Shown: positions 25,469 through 33,562 of the stretch, one piece after another
How the letters are laid out: every line of letters starts with the position of its first letter
How positions within the stretch are numbered: the first letter of the stretch is position 1
Origin: Burkholderiales bacterium
GTDB taxonomy: Bacteria; Pseudomonadota; Gammaproteobacteria; Burkholderiales; Burkholderiaceae_F
Direction of reading: 5' to 3'
DNA length: 64,000 nucleotides
NCBI GenBank assembly: GCA_020248865.1
Contig: JADCGS010000006.1
Coordinates: 1-64,000, forward strand
Program-made: the position numbers and the translations under genes
The notes under the pieces: generated by a model
What the model was told of the DNA's origin: nothing
The model's input: only the letters and a program-made list of their open reading frames with translations
Databases searched by the model: none

Positions 25469-27513
25469 GCCGCGGCCCGCGGTCGCGCCGCGGCTTCGAG
25501 GGCCAGCACGCGGTGGATGAACACGTCTTCCATCGTCAGCGCCTGCGTCGCGATACGCGGTGCAGCCAGGCCCGCGGCGGCGAGCAGCGCGCCGATGCGC
25601 GCACCCGCTGCCGCCGCGTCATGCGCCAGCACGTGCAAGCGCCGACCGTGCAGCACCGCTTCGGCAAAGCCGCCCGCGCGCAGCGCGGCCAGCGCGGCCA
25701 GCGGGGGCTCGGCGCTCACCTCGAGCAGTTGCCCGCGCTCGGCGGCCAGCTCGGCCTTCAGTTGCGCCGGCGTGGCATCGGCGACCACCCGACCGGCGAA
25801 CATCAGCGCGATGCGATCGCACAGGTCGGCCTCTGCCATGTAGTGGGTGGTGAGCAGGATCGCCACGCCCTGCTCGCGCGCCAGCCGGCGCAGCGTGTCC
25901 CAGAAGCGGCGGCGGCCGATCGGATCCACGCCCGAGGTCGGCTCGTCGAGAAACAGCACGCGCGGTCGGTGCAGCAGCGCACACCCCAAGGCCAGCCGCT
26001 GGCGCAGGCCCATCGGCAGGCGGCCGGCGGGCTCGTGCTCATGGCCCTGCAGGTCGCCAAGGGCGACAGCCCACTGAGCGCGGTTGCGCGCCTGCTCGCG
26101 CGTCAGCCCGTACACGCCGGCAAACAGCAGCAGGTTCTCGATCACGGTCAGATCCGTGTACAGCGAGAACGCCTGCGACATGTAGCCGATCCGTTCCTTG
26201 ATCGCCTGACCGGCGTGGCGCATGTCGGCGCCGGCCACGCGACCCACCCCCGCCGAGGGTGGCAGGATGCCGGTGAGCATCTTGATCGCGGTGGTCTTGC
26301 CCGCGCCGTTGGCACCGAGCAAGCCGAAGATCTCGCCGTAGCGCACCGCGAAGCTGGCGCCGTCGACCGCGCGGAACGCGCCAAAGTCGCGGGTCAGCTC
26401 CTGCGCGTCGATCGCCTGCGGACCACCGTCGTGTTCCGGCGGCGCGACGCCGGCCTGCTCACCCGCCGCCGCGGCGGCCAAGGCCGCGTCCGACGGCGCC
26501 GCGCCGCGATAGCCGCCGTGTCTGCCAAGGCCCGCCGGGCCGGCGGCCGCCGGCGGCGCACCAGCAGGCGCCTCGAGGGCCAGTAGCCTGGCGACGAAGA
26601 GATCTTCCAGATCGGGCAAGCCAATGGCGATTGACGCCGCGCCGCGATCGTCGGCGCCGAGCGCAGCGCGAACCGCCCGGGCCGCTGAGTCATCGTCCGC
26701 GGCGGCCACCACCAGCCGCGCGGTGCCGGCGGCGTGGCTGCTCTGGCCGAAGTGAGCCGCCAGTCGCACCAGCGCCGCCGGCGCGGCCTGCACCTGCACC
26801 ACGCGCAGGCCGGCGGTTGCCACCAGCGCGGTGGGCTCGCCCTCAGCCAGCAGCCTCCCGGCATGCAGCAGCGCCAGACGGTCGAAGCGGCTTGCCTCGT
26901 CCAGATACGCGGTGGACACCAGCGCAGTCAGCCGCTGGCTGTCGATCAACTGCGCCAGGATGGCCCAGAAGTCGCGGCGCGACACCGGGTCCACCCCGGT
27001 GGTGGGCTCGTCCAGCACGATCAGCTCGGGTGCGTGGATCAGCGTGCACACGAGCCCGAGCTTCTGCTTCATGCCGCCGGACAGGTTCTTCGCGGCGCGG
27101 GTGCGGAATGCCGCCAGCCGCGTCATCGCCAGCAACTGCTCCTTGCGCGGCGCGAGCTCTGCCGCTGGCACCTGGCGCAGCCGCGCAAAGAAGTCGATGT
27201 TCTCCTCGACCGACAGCTCGGGGTAGAGGTTCAGGCCCAGCCCCTGCGGCATGAAGCCCAGCCGCCCCTTGACGCGTTCGGCGGCACGTTCCGAATCGAT
27301 GCGCACGCCCAACACGTCGACCGTGCCGCGGTCGTGCGCAAGCACCCCGGCCACGGTCTTCATCAGGCTGCTCTTGCCGGCCCCGTCGGCGCCGATCAGC
27401 CCATACAGTTGCCCGCGCTCCACCGTGAGCGAGACCTCAGCCACCGCAACGGTGCGGCGGTAGCGCTTGCCGATGCCGGCCAGCGCCACCACGGGCGCTG
27501 CGTTCGCGCTCAC
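25465..27513 (-). CDS. Double-ATPase ABC transporter subunit (YbhF-like)
   Basis: This 682-residue cytosolic protein has two ABC domains in tandem. NBD1 has Walker A GADGAGKS (41-48), signature LSGGMKQK and Walker B LIVLDEPTTGVDP. NBD2 has Walker A GANGAGKTT (about 399) and Walker B VLFLDEPTSGVDP, but its signature is RLPMGLRQRL, lacking the usual SGG. A long Ala/Pro-rich linker lies between. The GTG at 27513 overlaps by GTGA the stop of a 20-codon R2-like mini-ORF. The operon order HlyD-ATPase-permease-permease equals ybhGFSR of E. coli, a multidrug or cation exporter; the cargo here is unknown. Confidence 0.92.
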   Translation of the reverse strand: MSANAAPVVALAGIGKRYRRTVAVAEVSLTVERGQLYGLIGADGAGKSSLMKTVAGVLAHDRGTVDVLGVRIDSERAAERVKGRLGFMPQGLGLNLYPELSVEENIDFFARLRQVPAAELAPRKEQLLAMTRLAAFRTRAAKNLSGGMKQKLGLVCTLIHAPELIVLDEPTTGVDPVSRRDFWAILAQLIDSQRLTALVSTAYLDEASRFDRLALLHAGRLLAEGEPTALVATAGLRVVQVQAAPAALVRLAAHFGQSSHAAGTARLVVAAADDDSAARAVRAALGADDRGAASIAIGLPDLEDLFVARLLALEAPAGAPPAAAGPAGLGRHGGYRGAAPSDAALAAAAAGEQAGVAPPEHDGGPQAIDAQELTRDFGAFRAVDGASFAVRYGEIFGLLGANGAGKTTAIKMLTGILPPSAGVGRVAGADMRHAGQAIKERIGYMSQAFSLYTDLTVIENLLLFAGVYGLTREQARNRAQWAVALGDLQGHEHEPAGRLPMGLRQRLALGCALLHRPRVLFLDEPTSGVDPIGRRRFWDTLRRLAREQGVAILLTTHYMAEADLCDRIALMFAGRVVADATPAQLKAELAAERGQLLEVSAEPPLAALAALRAGGFAEAVLHGRRLHVLAHDAAAAGARIGALLAAAGLAAPRIATQALTMEDVFIHRVLALEAAARPRAAA

Positions 27514-27572
27514 CAGACCCCCTTCGCGCCGGGCGCCAGGGCTTCGTCCGTGGGGCGGCCGGGCGGGATCAT
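27510..27572 (-). repeat. Single decayed R2 unit forming a 20-codon leader ORF
   Basis: On the minus strand the unit reads MIPPGRPTDEALAPGAKGVW and then a stop. The first half matches the R2 consensus (PPGRPKGE). Its TGA (27510-27512) overlaps the GTG start of the double ATPase (27513). It sits between the HlyD gene and the ATPase gene. Confidence 0.6.
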
Positions 27573-27708
27573 CGCGGCCGGCCCCGCGACGGCGACACCG
27601 GCACAGCAGCCGAACCCGTGCGCCCGGCGCGCGCGGCGGGCTGGTGCCGTGGGTGCGCGGCCGGCGCTGCACGTGCGCCGGCAGCGGCTGCCGGCCGGTC
27701 GAGGCGGC

Positions 27709-28842
27709 TCAGTGCCGCGGCCGTTGCCACGCGGCGGTCTCGTCGTGGCGGATCATGCCGTCGGCGGGCTGGCCGGGCAGCAGCTTGCCGCCCGGATCGG
27801 CCAGCGGATACAGCCGTACCTCGTAGACGAGTTTGGTGCGCTCGTCGCGCGTCTGAACCTCCTTCGGCGTGAACTGGGCACGCGCGGCGATGTAGCCGAC
27901 GCGCGCTTCGAATGGCGCCTCGGGCCAGGCGTCGGTCCAGATCTGCGCCGCTTGTCCGAGGCGGATGCGGCCGATCATCGGCTCGGGCACATAGCCCTTC
28001 AGGTAGACGTTTGCCAGGTCGGTCAGACCGAAGATCGGGGTGCCGGCGGCGATCACTTCGCCCGCGTTGGCGTAGCGGTTGGAAACCCGGGCCGTCAGCG
28101 GCGCGCTGACGGTGAGGTCGGCGATCTGGGTGGCGGCCTCGCGCACCCGCGCCTCGGCTGCGGTGGCCTGGGCCCGCATGGACGACGCCTCGGCAAGCCG
28201 CGCGCGCACGCGCTGCGGCCCGAGTTCGGCATCGCGCAGCGCCTGTTCCGCGCGCGCCACCGCAGCCTGGGCAGCAGCCTGCTGCTCGCGTGCACTACGC
28301 AGCGTCAGCTCGCTGCGCTCGACCGCCTGCGGGCCGACGAATCCCCTGGCGGCCAGGTCGCGCATGCGTTCGAGGTCGCGCTCCTCCTGCAGCGCGGCCG
28401 CCTGCGTGCGGCCCAGGTCGGCGCGCGCTGCCGCCAGTCCGGCCTTGGCGGAGGCCAACTGCACGGCGGCTTCGGACTGCAGCAGGGCGGCCGACGTCTC
28501 CAGTGCCAGCGCCTGTGCCCGCTGCGCCGCGGCGCCGGCCAGCGCCTGCGCCTGGCGTGCATCGACCGCCTCGTCGGTCAGCCGCGCCAGCAACTGGCCG
28601 GCCTTGACCTCGTCGCCTTCGCGCACCAGCAACTCGGCAATGCGGCCGGCGGCCTTCGGCGCGACGGCAATCTGATCGCCCTCGATGCGGCCGTTGATCT
28701 GCAGCAGACCGGTGGGCGCGGCGCGCTCCGCCCACCAAGCCCAGGCTCCGGCTGCCACGGCGAGCGCGACTGCGACGAGCGCGCCCCAGACAAGGATGCG
28801 CCGTGTGCGTGGCGGCGGCGCGGCAGGCACGGCGGTGTTCAT
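27709..28842 (-). CDS. HlyD/YbhG-family membrane-fusion protein
   Basis: This 377-residue periplasmic adaptor has one N-terminal membrane anchor (about 16-37, ILVWGALVAVALAVAAGAWA). It then has a split lipoyl-like domain (INGRIEGDQIAVAPKAAGRI, GDEVKAGQLLARL), a long Ala/Gln/Glu-rich coiled-coil hairpin (about 90-230) and a beta-barrel end (YLKGYVPEPMIGRIRLGQ). It links the inner-membrane ABC permeases to an outer-membrane channel, which is not encoded here. It is the first gene of the exporter operon, 195 bp before the ATPase. The ATG at 28842 is clear. Confidence 0.92.
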   Translation of the reverse strand: MNTAVPAAPPPRTRRILVWGALVAVALAVAAGAWAWWAERAAPTGLLQINGRIEGDQIAVAPKAAGRIAELLVREGDEVKAGQLLARLTDEAVDARQAQALAGAAAQRAQALALETSAALLQSEAAVQLASAKAGLAAARADLGRTQAAALQEERDLERMRDLAARGFVGPQAVERSELTLRSAREQQAAAQAAVARAEQALRDAELGPQRVRARLAEASSMRAQATAAEARVREAATQIADLTVSAPLTARVSNRYANAGEVIAAGTPIFGLTDLANVYLKGYVPEPMIGRIRLGQAAQIWTDAWPEAPFEARVGYIAARAQFTPKEVQTRDERTKLVYEVRLYPLADPGGKLLPGQPADGMIRHDETAAWQRPRH

Positions 28843-29122
28843 GCGGCTGGGCGTCGGTTGGGTGGAAGGCGAGCGGGCCTGATGATGACAGGGCCAGGGG
28901 GCTACGCCGCGAGCGGTGCTTCGACCATCATCTCACGCGCGCCCGAAGTGCCGCTACCTTGCCAGCAGCCGGGTCGCCGCGCTTGATGCAACTCAATCGC
29001 GATTGGGAGGGCGGTGCTGCGCCGCGCGCCTCCGCTGCGGCCGGCGAGTCGCGCGCGCCGCCTGGCGCCCGACCTTGGTTCTGGCGGCCCGCGTCGCATC
29101 GGTCTGACGGGGATGGTTGGCG

Positions 29123-29378
29123 CGGAAGTTTCAGCCGGTCGCCTTCGTGCTACCCACGATCCGGCTCTGGAAGATGCGACGACAGCCCGCAATCGGCCAA
29201 GGTCGCTTGCGTCCGTCCGGGCTGAGCGGGTTTGCGCGGCGCCCGCGCGGCCATCTTGCTCCTGCGTTCGCCGATGCCGGCGGGCAGCGGCTGCGCCCCG
29301 ACTCGCGCAACCTGGCTTGCGCGGAGCCTGCCCCGCGCAGGCGGGGGCATCCGCGCAATCCCCGCGTCCCTGATGAAC
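29123..29378 (-). mobile_element. R1 MITE-like element, copy 3 (decayed, inverted)
   Basis: Read on the minus strand from 29378 it follows copy 2: GTTCATCAGGGACGCGGGGA, a core with ATGGCCGCGCGGGCGCCGCG and GCGCAAACCCGCT, then CGGATCGTGGGT and a decayed right end (GGCTGAAACTTCC). The internal hairpin survives with one mismatch (GCCGATGCC/GGGCAGCGGC). The terminal repeats have decayed and the TAs are gone, so this is the oldest copy. It fills most of the 544-bp gap between the HlyD gene and the next gene; the remaining 28843-29122 holds nothing I recognise. Confidence 0.75.
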
Positions 29379-29386
29379 GATGCGGT

Positions 29387-29911
29387 TCAGGCCTGCCCGT
29401 CCTGACGCAGCCGCAGCAGGACAGCGCGGGCGAGCTGGTCGAGCTGTGCCAGCACCAAGGCGTCGGGCGCGGTCAGCGTGAAGCTGCTCTTGCCCTGCTG
29501 GCAGGCCTTGAGCTCGGCCGGCAGCGCGCGTGTCAGTTCGGGCAAGCGCGCCAGGGGCGGCAGCTCCACCGTCACATGGCTCTTGCAGCGCAGTACCGCG
29601 CCGAAGGCCTGCGGCAGGCCCTGGGGCTCACGCCGGCGCGAGGCGAGCGTGTAGTTCTCCGGCGTGTTGAACAGCACCTGCAGACTGTGCAGGTGCCGTT
29701 CGAGCACGGCGCGTGCGGCCCGAAAGGCACCGTCGAGGTCGGCTGTCGCAGCGGCGGGCGCCACGCGGCCGGCCGCAGTGGCCGGCGTCTGGCGCGCGGC
29801 CTGCCGCGGCGCGGGCCGTGCCGGCCCGCGCGGCGCCGCGCCAGATGCCCCTCGGGGTGCGCCGGGCCGGCTGCCGGGTGGGCGTGCCGCGGACTTGCGC
29901 GGCGGACTCAC
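29387..29911 (-). CDS. DUF1801-like small protein with basic Pro/Ala-rich N-terminus
   Basis: This 174-residue protein has a disordered N-terminus (SPPRKSAARPPGSRPGAPRG and on to about 60). A folded C-terminal domain (about 60-174) follows, with LFNTPENYTLASRR, VLRCKSHVTVELPPLARLPE and ACQQGKSSFTLTAPDALVLA. The last parts resemble the DUF1801 pattern (HVSFHL, QGKSCFNF), a domain of unknown function. The GTG at 29911 overlaps the stop of the CoA-ligase gene by GTGA, so it is translated by coupling. The first codons GTGAGTCCGCCG resemble the R2 repeat start. Confidence 0.7.
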   Translation of the reverse strand: MSPPRKSAARPPGSRPGAPRGASGAAPRGPARPAPRQAARQTPATAAGRVAPAAATADLDGAFRAARAVLERHLHSLQVLFNTPENYTLASRRREPQGLPQAFGAVLRCKSHVTVELPPLARLPELTRALPAELKACQQGKSSFTLTAPDALVLAQLDQLARAVLLRLRQDGQA

Positions 29912-31578
29912 GACGGCCCCTGGCCGCGCGCCATCTCGCGCAGCACGAAGCGCTGCAGCTTGCCGGTCTCGGTACGGGGCAGGCGCTCGACGAACTCGAT
30001 CGAGCGCGGGTACTTGTAGGGCGCGATCTCGGCCTTGACGAAGTCCTGCAGCGCGCGCCGCAGGGCTGCAGCGCCGCCCTGCGCGTCCAGCGCGCCGGGC
30101 TTGGGCACCACGTAGGCGGCGACCCGCTGCCCGCGCTCGGCGTCGGGAGCGGCGACCACGCCGCACTCGGCCACGGCCGGGTGCCGCAGCAGGGCCGCTT
30201 CGACCTCGGGCCCGGCGATGTTGTAGCCGGCCGAGACGATCATGTCGTCCGAGCGCGCCTGGTAGTAAAAGTAGCCGTCGGCGTCCATCGTGAAGCTGTC
30301 GCCCGTCAGGTTCCAGCCGTGGCGCACGTAGTTGCGCTGGCGCGGGTCGGCCAGATAGCGGCAGCCGCTGGGGCCCTGCACCGCCAGCCGGCCCACCGCG
30401 CCCGGCGGCAACGGCCGCAGTTCGTCGTCGACCACCTGCGCGCGATAGCCCGGCACCACCTTGCCGATGGCGCCGCGCCGCACGTCGGCCCCGGCGGCGG
30501 CGATGAAGATGTGGATCATCTCGGTGGCGCCGATGCCGTCGATCAGCTCCAGCCCCGTGACGCTGCGCCACAGCTCGCGCGTGGCATCGGGCAGCGCCTC
30601 GCCGGCCGACACGCAGCGCGCAAGCCGCGGCACCGGCGCGGCGCCGCCCTGCAGCAGCAGCGCGAGCTGGCGGTACATCGTCGGCGCGGTGAACAGCACC
30701 GTGGCGCCGGCCTGCGCGATCGTCGCCAGCAGCGTCTCCGGCGTGTAGCGCTCGGCCAGCACCGCCGAGGCACCGCAGCGCAGCGGCATGGTGAGCAGGC
30801 CGCCAAGCCCGAAGGTGAAGGCCAGCGGCGGCGTGCCGATGAAGATGTCGTCGGCCTGCGGCCTGAGCACGTGCAGCGGGAAGGCGTCCGACATCACCAG
30901 CAGGTCGCGGTGGAAGTGCATCGTGCCCTTGGGCTGTCCGGTGGTGCCGGAGGTGAAGGCAATCAGCGCCACGTCGTCGCGGCCGGTGTCGCAGGCGGCA
31001 AAGTTCGCGCTGCGCGCAGCCGCGCGCGCCTCCAGGCTGTCGGGGCCGTCGGCGTGGTAGCACAGCACCTGCGCGAGCGAGGCGCAGTGATGCTCGCTGC
31101 CCGCCGTCCGGCACGGCTCCAGGTCGGCGAGCAGTCGCGCATCGCACAGGGCCGCCTGCACCTGCGCCTTGTCGATGATCTGCTTCAGTTCGCGCGCGCG
31201 CAAGAGCGGCATGGTCGGCACGGCGATGAGGCCGGCCTTGACCACGGCGAGGAAGGCGGCGGCCAGCATCGGCGAATTGGGGCCGCGCAACAGCACGCGG
31301 TTGCCCGGCACCAGCTTGAGGTCGTCGACCAGCACGCCGGCGATGCGGTTCACCTGCGCCGCCAGTTGCGCGTAGGTGCAATGAATCGCGCCCGCGCTGC
31401 CCGCGGTGTGCAGGGCGATGCGCTCGCCCCAGCCGCGCGCCAGGGCGGCATCGAGCAGGGCGGCGGCCGCATTCAGGCGCTCCGGGTACCGGTACTCGGG
31501 GCGGTCGAAGTGGAACACCGGCCATTCGCTGGCGGGCGGCAGATGATCACGCGCAAACGGATCGACGCCGGCGCTCAT
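29908..31578 (-). CDS. Benzoate/2-aminobenzoate-type CoA ligase (AMP-binding)
   Basis: This 556-residue ANL enzyme activates an aromatic or short acid as its acyl-AMP and then CoA thioester. Motifs are AFTSGTTGQPKGTMHFHRDL, ATEMIHIF, DGYFYYQARSDDMIVSAGYN and the catalytic lysine in PRTETGKLQRFVL. The IGATEMIHIFI block and the N-terminal DHLPPASEWPVF resemble benzoate- and anthranilate-CoA ligases. The ATG at 31578 starts at the family N-terminus; an ATG at 31638 would add 20 residues (MTARAGSPVSPPMSRPKSRP) that are derived from an R2 repeat. It lies in an operon with a Bug receptor, which fits uptake and activation of a carboxylate, but the substrate is inferred only. Confidence 0.88.
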   Translation of the reverse strand: MSAGVDPFARDHLPPASEWPVFHFDRPEYRYPERLNAAAALLDAALARGWGERIALHTAGSAGAIHCTYAQLAAQVNRIAGVLVDDLKLVPGNRVLLRGPNSPMLAAAFLAVVKAGLIAVPTMPLLRARELKQIIDKAQVQAALCDARLLADLEPCRTAGSEHHCASLAQVLCYHADGPDSLEARAAARSANFAACDTGRDDVALIAFTSGTTGQPKGTMHFHRDLLVMSDAFPLHVLRPQADDIFIGTPPLAFTFGLGGLLTMPLRCGASAVLAERYTPETLLATIAQAGATVLFTAPTMYRQLALLLQGGAAPVPRLARCVSAGEALPDATRELWRSVTGLELIDGIGATEMIHIFIAAAGADVRRGAIGKVVPGYRAQVVDDELRPLPPGAVGRLAVQGPSGCRYLADPRQRNYVRHGWNLTGDSFTMDADGYFYYQARSDDMIVSAGYNIAGPEVEAALLRHPAVAECGVVAAPDAERGQRVAAYVVPKPGALDAQGGAAALRRALQDFVKAEIAPYKYPRSIEFVERLPRTETGKLQRFVLREMARGQGPS

Positions 31579-31584
31579 CGGACG

Positions 31585-31630
31585 GCTCTTGGGACGGCTC
31601 ATCGGAGGGCTCACTGGACTACCGGCGCGC
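31585..31630 (-). repeat. Decayed R2 unit at the CoA-ligase N-terminus
   Basis: On the minus strand GGTAGTCCAGTGAGCCC is identical to the R2 unit junction and is followed by a diverged unit start (ATGAGCCGTCCCAAGAGC). It is read in the ligase frame as GSPVSPPMSRPKS, so the repeat is either a coding extension or the 5' leader of the ligase. Confidence 0.65.
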
Positions 31631-31668
31631 GCGGTCATTCAACCGGGGATCGGCCTGGCGCTGTGGTC

Positions 31669-32433
31669 TCAATTGAAGAGCTGCGGCGCCGGCCGCAGCC
31701 AGTAGTAGCTGAAGTCCACCTGCCCGGCGGGGACTGCGGGCCGCGCATCGTTGCGGAAGGCGCGCCAGAACGGCTCTGCCAGTTGCGCGTCCACAAAGCG
31801 CAGGCGCCCGATTTTCTCATGCTCGCGCAACAGCGTCTCCATGGCGCCGACCGGATCCTGGCCGATCCGCCCTTCCACCACGCGCCCGCCGTACTGCTCG
31901 TACAGCGCGCGCCGCAGCTTGTGGCCCTCGATCCAGGAGCGCAGCGCGCGCTCCTCCTCACCCGGTCCCAGGGGGCGGGCGCTGCGCGCCTCCTGCAGTG
32001 CGCCGTAGGTCTGCAGCGCGCGCCGCTGCTCGTCGAGTTCCTTGCGGCGAGCCGCCGGCAGCGCCTTGTCCTGCAACTGGCCTTCGATGCGCTGCAGTGC
32101 TGCCTGCAACTCGCTGCGCGCGGAACGGCGGAAGGTGGCATCCCAGCGGGAGAAGGCGGCAATGTCCTCGGCGGTGGCCGCCAGCTTGTTATCGCGTACG
32201 TAGCGCTCCAGCGCGGCACCGATGGCCAAGGCGCGCAGGCGGTGGGCCGCCTCGTCCACGCTCAGGCTGCGGGTCCACTGCAACTGGCCGGCCGTGACAT
32301 CGCGGCCGAACAGGCGCGCCACCACGCGCTCGTCGCCGCTGGCGGCCTGCGCCTGCGCGCTGCCGGCATGACCGGACGCCAGCAGGCTGCCCAGTGCCAG
32401 CACCACGGCGCGGCGCTTCGGTTCGGGCCGCAT
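31669..32433 (-). CDS. Secreted protein with SurA_N-like region, unknown function
   Basis: This 254-residue protein has a signal peptide (AVVLALGSLLASGHAGSAQA). The mature part begins VVARLFGRDVTAGQLQWTRS and continues with AAHRLRALAIGAALERYVRD and KLAATAEDIAAFSRW, which resembles the helical N-terminal domain of periplasmic chaperones such as SurA. It then has a long, charged helical part (QLQDKALPAARRKELDEQRR). There is no rotamase domain. Its ATG at 32433 overlaps the Bug receptor stop by ATGA, so it is co-translated with it. It may be a periplasmic helper of the uptake system; function is not known. Confidence 0.7.
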   Translation of the reverse strand: MRPEPKRRAVVLALGSLLASGHAGSAQAQAASGDERVVARLFGRDVTAGQLQWTRSLSVDEAAHRLRALAIGAALERYVRDNKLAATAEDIAAFSRWDATFRRSARSELQAALQRIEGQLQDKALPAARRKELDEQRRALQTYGALQEARSARPLGPGEEERALRSWIEGHKLRRALYEQYGGRVVEGRIGQDPVGAMETLLREHEKIGRLRFVDAQLAEPFWRAFRNDARPAVPAGQVDFSYYWLRPAPQLFN

Positions 32434-33458
32434 CAGTCGACGCGCGCGCCGGAGAACTTGACCACCCGCGCCCACTTGTCGATCTCGCTACGGATGAAGG
32501 CGGTGAACTGCTCCGAGGTGTTGGGCACCGGCAGCGCGCCCTGGGCGGCAAAGCGCTCGCGCATCTCGGGCGTGGCCAGGATACGGCCGACGTCGGCCTG
32601 CACCCTGGACACCGCCTCGCGCGGCGTGCCGGCCGGCGCCAGCAGACCAAACCAGGCGGTCGCGTCAAAGCCCTTCAGCCCGGCCGCCTCTTCCAGGGTC
32701 GGCACGTTCGGCAGCGCCGGCGAGCGGTCGTGCGAAGTGACCGCCAGCGCCTTCAGCCGCCCGCTGCGGATGTGCGGCAGCGCCGAGGGCAGGTTGTCGA
32801 ACATGACCTGCGTGTTGCCGGCCATGAGATCGGTCAGCGCCGGCGCCGAGCCGCGATAGGGCAGGTGGACCATGAAGGTGCCGGTCAGGGACTTGAACAG
32901 CTCGCCGGTCAGGTGGATCGAGGTGCCGTTGCCGCTGGAGGCCATGTTGAGCTGCCCCGGCCGAGCCTTGGCGTAGGCGATGAACTCGGCCGCCGTGGTC
33001 ACCGGCAGGCTGGCCGGCACGATCATGACGTTGGGCACGGCGGCCACGTTGCTGATGGCCACGAAGTCGTTGAGCGGGTGATACGGCAGCTTCTGCCGGT
33101 TCTGCTCGAACAGCGGCAGGTTGATCGCATGCGTGCCGACCGTGGCCATCAGCAGCGTGTAGCCATCGGCGGGCGACTTGGCCGCCGCCTCGGCGCCGAT
33201 GTTGCCGCCGGCGCCTGCACGGTTCTCCACCACGACCGGCTGGCCCCAGGCCTTTTGCAGTTCGACGGCCAGCAGGCGCGCCACGATGTCGGTGGTGCCG
33301 CCGGCCGGGAAGGGCACGATGATCCGTACCGGCTTGCTGGGGTAGGCCGGCGCCTGCGCCTGCGCAGGCAGGGGAGCTGCTGTGCCCAGCGCCGCGAGCA
33401 CGGTAACGGACAGGGCAGCGCGCAGACCAGTCAGAACCCGCGCAGACCAGCGCAGCAT
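32433..33458 (-). CDS. Bug-family (TctC) tripartite carboxylate-transport receptor
   Basis: This 341-residue periplasmic solute-binding protein has a signal peptide ending PLPAQAQA and the Bug signature [20 protein letters not shown], followed by [37 protein letters not shown] and a C-terminal [15 protein letters not shown]. Bug proteins bind carboxylates or aromatic acids; dozens occur in Burkholderiales, mostly without a linked TctAB permease, as here. The ATG at 33458 has a GGAGA site. It is the first gene of a four-gene operon and is divergent from glpK across about 104 bp. Confidence 0.92.
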   Translation of the reverse strand: MLRWSARVLTGLRAALSVTVLAALGTAAPLPAQAQAPAYPSKPVRIIVPFPAGGTTDIVARLLAVELQKAWGQPVVVENRAGAGGNIGAEAAAKSPADGYTLLMATVGTHAINLPLFEQNRQKLPYHPLNDFVAISNVAAVPNVMIVPASLPVTTAAEFIAYAKARPGQLNMASSGNGTSIHLTGELFKSLTGTFMVHLPYRGSAPALTDLMAGNTQVMFDNLPSALPHIRSGRLKALAVTSHDRSPALPNVPTLEEAAGLKGFDATAWFGLLAPAGTPREAVSRVQADVGRILATPEMRERFAAQGALPVPNTSEQFTAFIRSEIDKWARVVKFSGARVD

Positions 33459-33562
33459 GGCGTCTCCTTCGATGTCTTGTGTTGTGGAGCCAGTCTGCCG
33501 TGGCTTGCAGCGGCCGTCTATAGTCCCTCTGGAAGGTTCTGCATTGCAAGGAGATCGAGGGC

